Positions 23,887-30,960 of a DNA stretch of 64,000 bases are shown here, piece by piece; position 1 is the stretch's first letter; the number at the start of each line of letters is the position of its first letter. A model generated the notes under the pieces. It worked only from the letters and a program-made list of their open reading frames with translations, had not been told where the DNA came from and did no database searches. Source of the DNA: Candidatus Undinarchaeales archaeon (GTDB lineage: Archaea; SpSt-1190; JASMDC01); assembly GCA_030753015.1 (NCBI GenBank), contig JASMDC010000002.1:100567-164566 (forward strand). Direction: 5' to 3'. Both the position numbers and the translations under genes were made by a program.

Positions 23887-24978
23887 CTACTCATCGAACA
23901 ACAGGTAGTCCGGCTCTATCACGGAGAAGTAATCGTCCTTCTTGTGCTTCAGTGCCTTTATGCTGTCGTTGATTGCACCGAGGCTCACCTTCTGCTGATC
24001 GATGTGGTAGGTGTTCTTCTCCATCAGGACGATGGTCTCGGTCAATCCAATTGCACCGATGAACCTCTCCCTGAGGTGACTGCTCCACTCCACGCGGTCC
24101 TCGGTTTGGTAGAAAACCTCGAAGAGCAGGTAGTTGAACCTCCCCTCGCAGATGTGGAATGCCATTGGGATGTGCGGGTCGTTCTTCAGGAACCGCAGTA
24201 CGTCCTTCTTGTTCTTCCTGATCTCCACCTTGGTGATCTGGAGCACGCAGCCGGGTGGGACGATGAAGCTGTGGAACCTGCAGACCGGTTCAAGGATCGT
24301 CTTCTCCTTCAACATCATATCGATGCGCCTTCTGATCGTCTTCTTGTGCATCTCCAGTGTCCTGGCAAGGACGGTCTCGTTGATCCCGATGCCCTCTCCC
24401 TTCAACACCGATTCGAGGATGTCTACGTGCATCTCGGTGAGCTGAATACCATTCAGTATGACTTTCTCTCCTCTTTCGACGTGCTGCTTCAGTACCTTTA
24501 TCCCTTCGCTGGGCTCGTACTTCACGATCAGCTGGTTCGAGTAGAAATGGGCCTCTGAGGGGGTTCGGATGTCCCTTGGGGGGATCCTTCCGCTGGTGAC
24601 GAGATGCTCCCTCCATAGCTGGTAGTTGAGTATGTCCTTCTGGAATTGTATCAGAAGGGTGTTGAAGCTTCCCTGCCTGATCTTGAACGCGGCAAAGATG
24701 TGTTTGTCCTTCCTCATCCACTCGAGGACATCCTCGGTGGGCGGGAGGTCCGCCAGGATGATGATCAACAGCGGGTGCGCCTTGTACTGCCTGAAGAACG
24801 GGAAGATGGGCGGATTGATGATCTTGCTCTCCAGGAGCTCATTGACCCTTACCTTGATCGTATTCCTGTGCTTCTTCAGCTTTCTGGAGAGATAGCTCAG
24901 GTTGATGAACAGCCCGGTTCCGCTGCAGATCTCCTTCAGGATCCTGAGGTTGACCTCGTCCATCAACAATCTCGTCAT
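23887..24978 (-). CDS. Duplicated Lrp/AsnC-like transcription regulator
   Basis: A 363-residue protein with two copies of an Lrp-like unit. The first winged helix is near residues 8-50 (ILKEICSGTGLFINLSYLSR, then LKKHRNTIKVRVNELLESKI), followed by a RAM-like alpha/beta segment. The second helix-turn-helix is near 185-230 (DILESVLKGEGIGINETVLA, HKKTIRRRIDMMLKEKTI), followed by another RAM-like segment (HIPMAFHICEGRFNYLLFEV). Such proteins bind DNA and usually sense amino acids. The gene is divergent from glutamate dehydrogenase, an obvious candidate target. Its ATG is 27 bases from a palindromic TATA-like site, so autoregulation is likely (inference). Confidence 0.75.
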   Translation of the reverse strand: MTRLLMDEVNLRILKEICSGTGLFINLSYLSRKLKKHRNTIKVRVNELLESKIINPPIFPFFRQYKAHPLLIIILADLPPTEDVLEWMRKDKHIFAAFKIRQGSFNTLLIQFQKDILNYQLWREHLVTSGRIPPRDIRTPSEAHFYSNQLIVKYEPSEGIKVLKQHVERGEKVILNGIQLTEMHVDILESVLKGEGIGINETVLARTLEMHKKTIRRRIDMMLKEKTILEPVCRFHSFIVPPGCVLQITKVEIRKNKKDVLRFLKNDPHIPMAFHICEGRFNYLLFEVFYQTEDRVEWSSHLRERFIGAIGLTETIVLMEKNTYHIDQQKVSLGAINDSIKALKHKKDDYFSVIEPDYLLFDE

Positions 24979-24995
24979 ACATTCCTGATGATATT

Positions 24996-25033
24996 GCGAG
25001 GTATTAATACTTTTACTTGTCTCGCGTATTAAT
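24996..25033. promoter_or_regulatory. Palindromic operator candidate at the regulator promoter
   Basis: GTATTAATAC (25001-25010) is a perfect 10-base palindrome whose ATTAATA core is correctly placed as the TATA box of the regulator gene. GTATTAAT recurs at 25026-25033. The copies are flanked by GCGAG (24996-25000) and CTCGC (25021-25025), which are reverse complements. The duplicated site suits a dimeric or two-headed regulator blocking its own promoter. The rest of the 24979-25222 divergent region is strongly AT-rich. Confidence 0.55.
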
Positions 25034-25222
25034 TCCGCTAATTTTTATGTTAGTAGTTATCATGGCCAAATTAGATATAATAACTTACTATTGCGCCGTA
25101 TTTTACCAATTAACATAACATTTAATAGTATTATTTGATAAAAAATCTAGAAATAGTGTAAATATAGTATAAATAGAAATGAGGGCTTCATATTACCAGG
25201 ATCGTGCATCCGGGTGAAAGAC

Positions 25223-26473
25223 ATGGAGAACCTGAACCCCTATCATATAGCACAGATGCAGTTCGACCAAGCTGCGGACAAACTTGGCCTGAACAGCTGG
25301 ATGCGGGATTTCCTCAAGACCCCTGACAGGAACGTGTCGGTCGACTTCCCGGTCAAGATGGACGACGGGAGCATCAAGATCTTCGCCGGATATCGGGTCC
25401 AACACAACAATACACGAGGGCCGTACAAGGGTGGCCTGAGGTTCAGTCCAGAGGTCAACCTCGACGAGGTGAGGGCGCTGGCCTCCTGGATGACGTGGAA
25501 GACCGCTGTCGTGAACGTCCCGTTCGGCGGGGCGAAGGGTGGCGTCGTGTGCGACCCACGCAAGTTGTCCACGTGCGAGCTCGAGAGGATCACGCGGAGG
25601 TTCACCTACGAAATCAGGAACGTCATCGGTCCCGACGTCGACATCCCGGCCCCGGACGTCAACACGAACGCACAGGTGATGACCTGGATCGTCGACACCT
25701 ACAGCATGTGGAACGGCCATAGCGAGTTCCGGGTCGTTACCGGGAAACCCACCTTCCTCGGAGGGAGCTACGGGAGGGCGGAGGCGACGGGAAGAGGTGT
25801 CATGGTCGCCGCTATGAAGGCCGTGAAGGACGCGGGCCTCGAACCCCAGGACCTGACCGCTGTGATCCAGGGCTTCGGGAACGTCGGCAGCCATACGGCA
25901 AGGTTGCTGGCCGAGCAGGGAGTCAAGATCATTGGAATAAGCGACATCTCCACGGCCATACACAATCCCGATGGGATCGATGTTCAGGACGTGGAGGCCT
26001 ATCTCAAGAAGAACAAGGTCCTCGAGGGATACGACAAGGCACAGCATATCCGCCCTAAGGAGAAGGTCCTCGAACTGAAGACGGACATCCTCGTACCCGC
26101 GGCCCTTGAGAACCAGATCACCAGCGCCAATGCGGGGAACGTCGATTGCAGGTTCATCGTGGAGGGCGCGAACGGCCCCACCACGCCCGATGCTGACAGG
26201 ATTCTCAAAAAGAAAGGGATCCTTGTCATCCCGGACATCCTGGCCAACGCGGGCGGGGTCACGGCCAGCTACTATGAATGGGTCCAGAACGTGCAGCGGG
26301 AGCAGTGGCCATACGAGAAGGTCGTCACCAAGCTAGAGAAAAAGCTCGTCCAGGCCTACAACGATGTCAGGGACCTGGCAGAAAGAGAGGACGTGGACAT
26401 GCGGATCGCCGCTTACATGATCGCCATCGGGAGGGTGGCGAAGGCAACAGAAGCCCGGGGGGTGTTTCCCTAG
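25223..26473 (+). CDS. gdhA: Glutamate dehydrogenase
   Basis: A 416-residue Glu/Leu/Phe/Val dehydrogenase: RGPYKGGLRFSPEV with the substrate-binding Lys, MTWKTAVVNVPFGGAKGG with the catalytic Lys, PAPDVNTN, and the nucleotide fold GFGNVGSHTARL. It interconverts glutamate with 2-oxoglutarate and ammonia. GGTGA at 25213-25217 lies 5 bases before ATG 25223, which I prefer over an in-frame GTG at 25214. It heads a likely three-gene operon and faces a Lrp/AsnC-like regulator, which would link nitrogen status to expression. Length and motifs are canonical. Confidence 0.96.
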   Translation: MENLNPYHIAQMQFDQAADKLGLNSWMRDFLKTPDRNVSVDFPVKMDDGSIKIFAGYRVQHNNTRGPYKGGLRFSPEVNLDEVRALASWMTWKTAVVNVPFGGAKGGVVCDPRKLSTCELERITRRFTYEIRNVIGPDVDIPAPDVNTNAQVMTWIVDTYSMWNGHSEFRVVTGKPTFLGGSYGRAEATGRGVMVAAMKAVKDAGLEPQDLTAVIQGFGNVGSHTARLLAEQGVKIIGISDISTAIHNPDGIDVQDVEAYLKKNKVLEGYDKAQHIRPKEKVLELKTDILVPAALENQITSANAGNVDCRFIVEGANGPTTPDADRILKKKGILVIPDILANAGGVTASYYEWVQNVQREQWPYEKVVTKLEKKLVQAYNDVRDLAEREDVDMRIAAYMIAIGRVAKATEARGVFP

Positions 26474-27322
26474 ATGGCCTTGCTCGTCGCGACCCGGGAG
26501 GGGGACCGTATCCTTGTCGTACGGAAGGGCCACCACCCCTCCTTACAGGTCTATAGACTGATAGGAAGGGAAGAGCACGGTTTCCGCTTCTATGGAGCGT
26601 TCCACCGGTTCGAGCTGGCCCTGGACAAAGACATGCCATTATCGGCTCAACCCTACGGTCATCTTGGCTCGTGTTCGGACCTATCGGGAAGGGCGATGAC
26701 CGCCATCGGCAAGGATAGAAGGCCCGTCCTCTCAACCACGGCAGTGCGGATGACCATGCTGGAACGTCCGCTCTATTCGTTCATTGGCGAATATCATCGT
26801 GACTCCCTCGATGAGATCCTTGAATGGTACCCTCCGGGAGAAGAGGACATGCCGTACGCATCCATCTCGACATCAGCCCTTGCCGCGGGCGATTCCGGGG
26901 ATGATGTCTATCTGAACACCCTGTTCCTCATGACCGGCGGATACGGCCTGCTGACGAAGATATCTGCCGTGGCCGGCAGGGACATCGAGGACTGCTGCAG
27001 TCCCGAGTTCCACTTCGAGACACACAAGGTGAGATTGGAGACAAATCCTCTGAGAAGGATCCAGGAGAACGATGTCGTTGCAGGCGCGGTCCTGGTTGGA
27101 TTGGGAGTTGCCTCCAATCCAGAAATAATCACGCCCCTTGAGCTAGAATCAGGTGACGATCCACACGAGGTGGACAGGCTGCTGGATGAGCTGTTCCTGA
27201 CGCTGACCCAGGGGCGCCAGCTCGTGCCACGACAGGATTCCAGGGTTACTGGTCGGCCGAGCTCGCCCGTCTGTACCACCGCGGCGCTCTCGGGCCTGCT
27301 GAGCACGGTCATCACGAAATGA
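26474..27322 (+). CDS. Unknown protein in the gdhA operon
   Basis: A 282-residue soluble protein whose ATG follows the gdhA stop with no gap, so the two are co-translated. No membrane segments. I recognise no family. Visible parts are an N-terminal beta-rich half (LLVATREGDRILVVRKGHHP, GFRFYGAFHRFELALDKDMP), a YSFIGEYHRDSLDEILEWYP segment, a CCSPEFHFETHKVRLETNP segment, and a low-complexity C-terminus. Its position between glutamate dehydrogenase and a NifX-like protein suggests a nitrogen- or redox-linked role, but nothing in the sequence proves it. Confidence 0.6.
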   Translation: MALLVATREGDRILVVRKGHHPSLQVYRLIGREEHGFRFYGAFHRFELALDKDMPLSAQPYGHLGSCSDLSGRAMTAIGKDRRPVLSTTAVRMTMLERPLYSFIGEYHRDSLDEILEWYPPGEEDMPYASISTSALAAGDSGDDVYLNTLFLMTGGYGLLTKISAVAGRDIEDCCSPEFHFETHKVRLETNPLRRIQENDVVAGAVLVGLGVASNPEIITPLELESGDDPHEVDRLLDELFLTLTQGRQLVPRQDSRVTGRPSSPVCTTAALSGLLSTVITK

Positions 27323-27338
27323 GAAGGAGATGAACACG

Positions 27339-27704
27339 ATGAAGATCTGCATAACCTCATACGGTAGACACATGGAAGATATAGTGGACCCCTGCTTCGG
27401 AGACAACTCCATCTTCCTCATCGTGGACACAGAGACTGGGACGATGGAGGCCGTCGACAACGCCTCGTGCTCCGCAACCCAGGGCGACGGTTTCGAACTG
27501 GCCCAGAGGATGCTAGAACTCGGGGTGAAAGCGGTAATCACAGGTAACGTGAGCCCCGAGGACTTCCGCGCTCTCAAGGCCGCCGGTATACTCGTCTACA
27601 CGGGAGCGTCAGGCAGGGCCAGGGATGCTCTGGTACGATTCGAGATGGGTGATCTAACACGACTGGGAAGCCCGGGCGGGGGAGTCAGCAGGGAATTGAC
27701 ATAA
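27339..27704 (+). CDS. NifX/NifB-C-terminal-like (dinitrogenase FeMo-cofactor) domain protein
   Basis: About 121 residues forming a single Nitro_FeMo-Co domain: MKICITSYGRHMEDIVDPCF, then IFLIVDTETGTMEAVDN, LELGVKAVITGNVSPEDFRA and LKAAGILVYTGASG, the RNase-H-like fold that holds metal-cluster precursors. Free-standing copies are common in archaea lacking nitrogenase and their role there is uncertain. I chose ATG 27339 over 27330 because a GGAGA site stands 8 bases before it. Third gene of the gdhA unit. Confidence 0.82.
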   Translation: MKICITSYGRHMEDIVDPCFGDNSIFLIVDTETGTMEAVDNASCSATQGDGFELAQRMLELGVKAVITGNVSPEDFRALKAAGILVYTGASGRARDALVRFEMGDLTRLGSPGGGVSRELT

Positions 27705-27754
27705 GGATCCGGTCAGGGAAGAATGAATGATTCCTATCAGTATTAAGTTATGAG

Positions 27755-27828
27755 GGCCGATGCCGGGATTTGAACCCGAGCTCGGGGATCCACAGTCCCC
27801 GGTGCTAACCAGGCTACACCACATCGGC
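27755..27828 (-). tRNA. tRNA-His (GTG)
   Basis: The minus strand folds into a full cloverleaf: acceptor GCCGATG/CATCGGC, D stem GTGT/GCAC, anticodon stem GGGGA/TCCCC around CTGTGGA (anticodon GTG), T stem TCGGG/CCCGG with TTCAAAT, and discriminator C. C73 is the expected His identity base. The base before position 1 is C, so the extra G-1 of tRNA-His is not encoded as G. It lies 14 bases after tRNA-Val, so both come from one transcript. Confidence 0.93.
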
Positions 27829-27842
27829 GCCGCGACGGCCTA

Positions 27843-27917
27843 TGGGCCCGGCCGGATTCGAACCGGCGATCCCCCGCTAGTAAGGCGGATGTCATGGACC
27901 AACTAGACCACAGGCCC
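27843..27917 (-). tRNA. tRNA-Val (TAC)
   Basis: Acceptor GGGCCTG/CGGGCCC (one G-U pair), anticodon loop CTTACTA with anticodon TAC on stem TCCGC/GCGGG, T stem GCCGG/CCGGC with loop TTCGAAT, and discriminator A73. TAC reads GUA/GUG valine codons. No intron is seen. Confidence 0.93.
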
Positions 27918-27943
27918 GCCGCAGCCTCCCCACAGTGGGCAAA

Positions 27944-27951
27944 GGTTAAAA
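27944..27951 (-). promoter_or_regulatory. TATA box of the tRNA-Val/tRNA-His unit
   Basis: On the minus strand ttttaacc lies about 30 bases before the first base of tRNA-Val, the usual distance for an archaeal tRNA promoter. No separate box precedes tRNA-His. Confidence 0.5.
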
Positions 27952-28022
27952 AGGCTTTCTCACAGGTGAGCGGGCCTTCGCCCGGGCAAAGCAAAGCTTC
28001 ATATTAACGAAGGGATAGGTGT

Positions 28023-30212
28023 GTGGCGGGAGTCACCGTGACGGGGAAGAAGCGATCGAGGACGGAGATACGGATCAAAGGTCCCCGGATCGAGCGGGTG
28101 GAGACAAAGGGGCCGTCGTCCGGATCCCGTAAGGTCCCCCCGACGATCACTGCACCGGAGCCCGAAGGACCTCCCATGCCCACCGATGGCACCGGGCTCA
28201 TCGTCATCGATCCGTGGCTCGAGCCGTACAAGCGGGAGCTGAGGCTCCGCCATGAGCGCTACGAGCGCATGCTCGACCATATCTACGCGCACAACTCCTC
28301 GCTCACGGAGTTCGCCTCCGGCCACATCTGGTTCGGCATCCACGAGGTGAAGGGCGGATGGGTGTACCGCGAGTGGGCTCCCAATGCCAAGGCCCTCTAC
28401 CTCACAGGCGACTTCAACGGCTGGGACCGCACGTCTCATCCGCTGGAGCGGAAGGAGATGGACCAGTGGGAGATCTTCCTCCCCCGGAAGGAGTACGGGA
28501 AGACGTTCACCCACGGCAGCAAGATCAAGGTCCACGTGGTCTCCGATGAGGGCGGCATGGACCGCATCCCTCTCTACGTCCGCCGTGCCGTCCAGGACGA
28601 CAATACCAAGGACTTCGCCGGCCAGGTGTGGCTGCCGCCGAATCCCTTCAAATGGACGGACAGCAGGTTCAAGCCGAAGAAGGACGAGTCGCTCATCATC
28701 TACGAAGCCCATGTCGGTATGGCCCAAGAGAAGGAGGGTATCGGGACCTACCGCGAGTTCGCGGACAACGTCCTCCCCCGCATCAAGGAGCTGGGATACA
28801 ACGCCATCCAGCTCATGGCCGTCCAGGAGCACCCGTACTACGGCTCCTTCGGCTACCATGTCTCGAACTTCTTCGCCCCCTCGTCGAGGTTCGGCACACC
28901 CGAGGACCTCAAGTACCTCGTCAACACCGCTCACCGCCTGGGCATCCGGGTGCTGCTCGACCTCGTGCACTCCCATGCCGTCAAGAACCTGGCCGAGGGC
29001 ATCAACCGGTTCGATGGCACCGTATGGCAGTTCTTCCACGAGGGGGCACGCGGGGAGCACATCTCTTGGGACTCCATGCTCTTCAACTACGGGAAGATCG
29101 AGGTCGTTCACTTCCTTCTCTCCAACCTCCGGTACTGGCTGGAGGAGTTCCACTTCGACGGTTTCCGGTTCGACGGCATCACCTCCATGATGTACCTCCA
29201 CCATGGGTTCGGAGTGGACTTCACACACTACGACATGTACTTCAGGCACAACATCGACCACGAGGCCATCACTTACCTCCAGCTTGCCGCCACCCTCTGC
29301 AAGGAGGTGAAGTCCTGCTCCTGGCTCATCGCCGAGGACATGTCGGGCATGCCGGGGCTCGGGCGTGCCGTCATCGAGGGAGGCCTTGGCTTCGACTATC
29401 GGCTGGGCATGGGCATCCCGGACTACTGGATCAAGCTACTCAAGCACGTGCCCGACGAGAACTGGAGCATGCATGAGCTGTGGAACGTGCTCACCGACCG
29501 GCGACCGTCCGAACGGACCATCGCCTATGCCGAGAGCCACGACCAGGCGCTGGTGGGTGATAAGACCCTTGCATTCTGGCTCATGGATGCGGACATGTAC
29601 TGGTTCATGCGCACCGGCGACCAGAGCCTCCGCATCGACCGCGGCATGGCCCTCCACAAGATGATCCGGCTCATCACGCTCGCCCTGGGCGGTGAAGGGT
29701 ACCTCAACTTCATCGGTAACGAGTTCGGCCATCCAGAGTGGATCGACTTTCCTCGGGAGGGCAACGACTGGAGCTACGAGCACGCCCGCCGCCAGTGGTC
29801 GCTGGCCGATGACAAGGATCTCCGCTATCGGTACCTGCTCGCGTTCGACAAGGTCATGATCAAGCTCGCTACTGAGACGAGCGTGCTTGCAGCAGGCCCT
29901 GCCCGTCGGCTCAACGTGGACGAGGCCAACAACGTGCTCATCTTCGAGCGGGGAGGGCTCATCTTCATCTTCAACTTCAATCCTTCAGCCTCCATCCCGG
30001 ACTACCTGTTCGGTGTACACGAGGCGGGCGAGTACCGTATCGTGCTGGACAGCGATGCGAGCGACCTCGGCGGCCATGGGCGGGTGGATAGCTCGGTCGC
30101 GCTGTTCAGCCAAGAGATCCCAGCCCACGACCAGGCTCAGTCCGTGCAGGTGTATATTCCTTCCCGGACGGTCCTCGTGCTCCGCAAGGTCGGCGCGAAG
30201 ACCGGCACATAG
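28023..30212 (+). CDS. glgB: 1,4-alpha-glucan branching enzyme, eukaryote-like GH13
   Basis: A 729-residue protein. A basic, low-complexity N-terminus of about 50 residues precedes a CBM48 module (YREWAPNAKALYLTGDFNGW). The GH13 barrel follows, with the nucleophile Asp in GFRFDGITSMMYLHHG, the acid/base Glu in LIAEDMSGMPG and ESHDQALVGDKT, and a C-terminal beta domain. The D-G-I-T-S-M-x-Y-x-H-H-G form and the ESHDQALVGDKT block are those of animal, fungal and plant branching enzymes rather than typical bacterial GlgB. It forms alpha-1,6 branches in glycogen. The GTG at 28023 follows a TATA-like ttcatattaacg by about 22 bases. No other glycogen gene is adjacent. Confidence 0.92.
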   Translation: MAGVTVTGKKRSRTEIRIKGPRIERVETKGPSSGSRKVPPTITAPEPEGPPMPTDGTGLIVIDPWLEPYKRELRLRHERYERMLDHIYAHNSSLTEFASGHIWFGIHEVKGGWVYREWAPNAKALYLTGDFNGWDRTSHPLERKEMDQWEIFLPRKEYGKTFTHGSKIKVHVVSDEGGMDRIPLYVRRAVQDDNTKDFAGQVWLPPNPFKWTDSRFKPKKDESLIIYEAHVGMAQEKEGIGTYREFADNVLPRIKELGYNAIQLMAVQEHPYYGSFGYHVSNFFAPSSRFGTPEDLKYLVNTAHRLGIRVLLDLVHSHAVKNLAEGINRFDGTVWQFFHEGARGEHISWDSMLFNYGKIEVVHFLLSNLRYWLEEFHFDGFRFDGITSMMYLHHGFGVDFTHYDMYFRHNIDHEAITYLQLAATLCKEVKSCSWLIAEDMSGMPGLGRAVIEGGLGFDYRLGMGIPDYWIKLLKHVPDENWSMHELWNVLTDRRPSERTIAYAESHDQALVGDKTLAFWLMDADMYWFMRTGDQSLRIDRGMALHKMIRLITLALGGEGYLNFIGNEFGHPEWIDFPREGNDWSYEHARRQWSLADDKDLRYRYLLAFDKVMIKLATETSVLAAGPARRLNVDEANNVLIFERGGLIFIFNFNPSASIPDYLFGVHEAGEYRIVLDSDASDLGGHGRVDSSVALFSQEIPAHDQAQSVQVYIPSRTVLVLRKVGAKTGT

Positions 30213-30246
30213 GCTTTATATCATTTCAACACCGAGGCCCGAGCGC

Positions 30247-30960
30247 ATGAATCCCTTCGAAGGTATGGACCCCATCCTGGGCATCGATCCGCTCTATCTC
30301 TTCATCGGCGTGGGGGGTATCGGGGTGCTCGCCGTCGTGCTCATCCTCCTCCTGAAGAAGAAGAGGAAGGGCGGTTCCTTCACGGACCCGCGTGCCTACG
30401 AGATAATCATGAACATCGAAGCGCTCGAAGACCGGCTCAAGGAGAGGCGGATCGAGGTCGAGGATTTCGTGGATAAGACCGAGGAGGAGATCGATATCAT
30501 CCGGCAGAAGGACATGGCCTACAATAACCAGATCATGCACTTCCACCAGGAGGCGTTCATGGCCCTCCGGGACAATAACGCCACCGGGGCGAGGACTTTC
30601 ATCATGAACAAGTTGGCCGTCAAGGCCAAGCTCAAGAGCAAGGAGAACCTGCAGAACCTAGTCAAGAAATGTCGGCTGATGGTGGAGGGCATCGCCAACC
30701 ACCAGCAGTCGCTGAATATCTCCAGGGAGGAGACTGAGAGCCTGGGCCGCCGGGAGGAGGTGCTCCAGGACGAGGATCCCTTCTACCTCATCGTGGAGAC
30801 ACTGTCCCTCATCGACCGCGATGTCGAGAGCTACGAGGAGAAGCTCGCCGACATGCGTGATAAGAAGCGGGACATCCAGTCTGCTTCTGTGAAGGTCGAT
30901 GACGAGCAGGTCGATAGCGAGCTAGTGGAGATGGAGAAGGAGGCCGGGTTCTCCGCATGA
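30247..30960 (+). CDS. Membrane-anchored coiled-coil protein (possible Snf7-like core)
   Basis: A 237-residue protein with a leaderless ATG about 28 bases after tttatatc. A short N-terminus leads into one transmembrane helix (LYLFIGVGGIGVLAVVLILL) and a KKKRKGG stop. The rest is almost entirely helical and highly charged. The stretch ALRDNNATGARTFIMNKLAV, then KAKLKSKENLQNLVKKC, recalls the basic helical hairpin of ESCRT-III/Snf7 proteins (small residues, K/R pairs, E-N-L), with an acidic C-terminal part. That resemblance is by eye and unproved. Its last four bases overlap the start of the ferredoxin-ATPase gene (ATGA), so the two are translationally coupled. Confidence 0.7.
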   Translation: MNPFEGMDPILGIDPLYLFIGVGGIGVLAVVLILLLKKKRKGGSFTDPRAYEIIMNIEALEDRLKERRIEVEDFVDKTEEEIDIIRQKDMAYNNQIMHFHQEAFMALRDNNATGARTFIMNKLAVKAKLKSKENLQNLVKKCRLMVEGIANHQQSLNISREETESLGRREEVLQDEDPFYLIVETLSLIDRDVESYEEKLADMRDKKRDIQSASVKVDDEQVDSELVEMEKEAGFSA

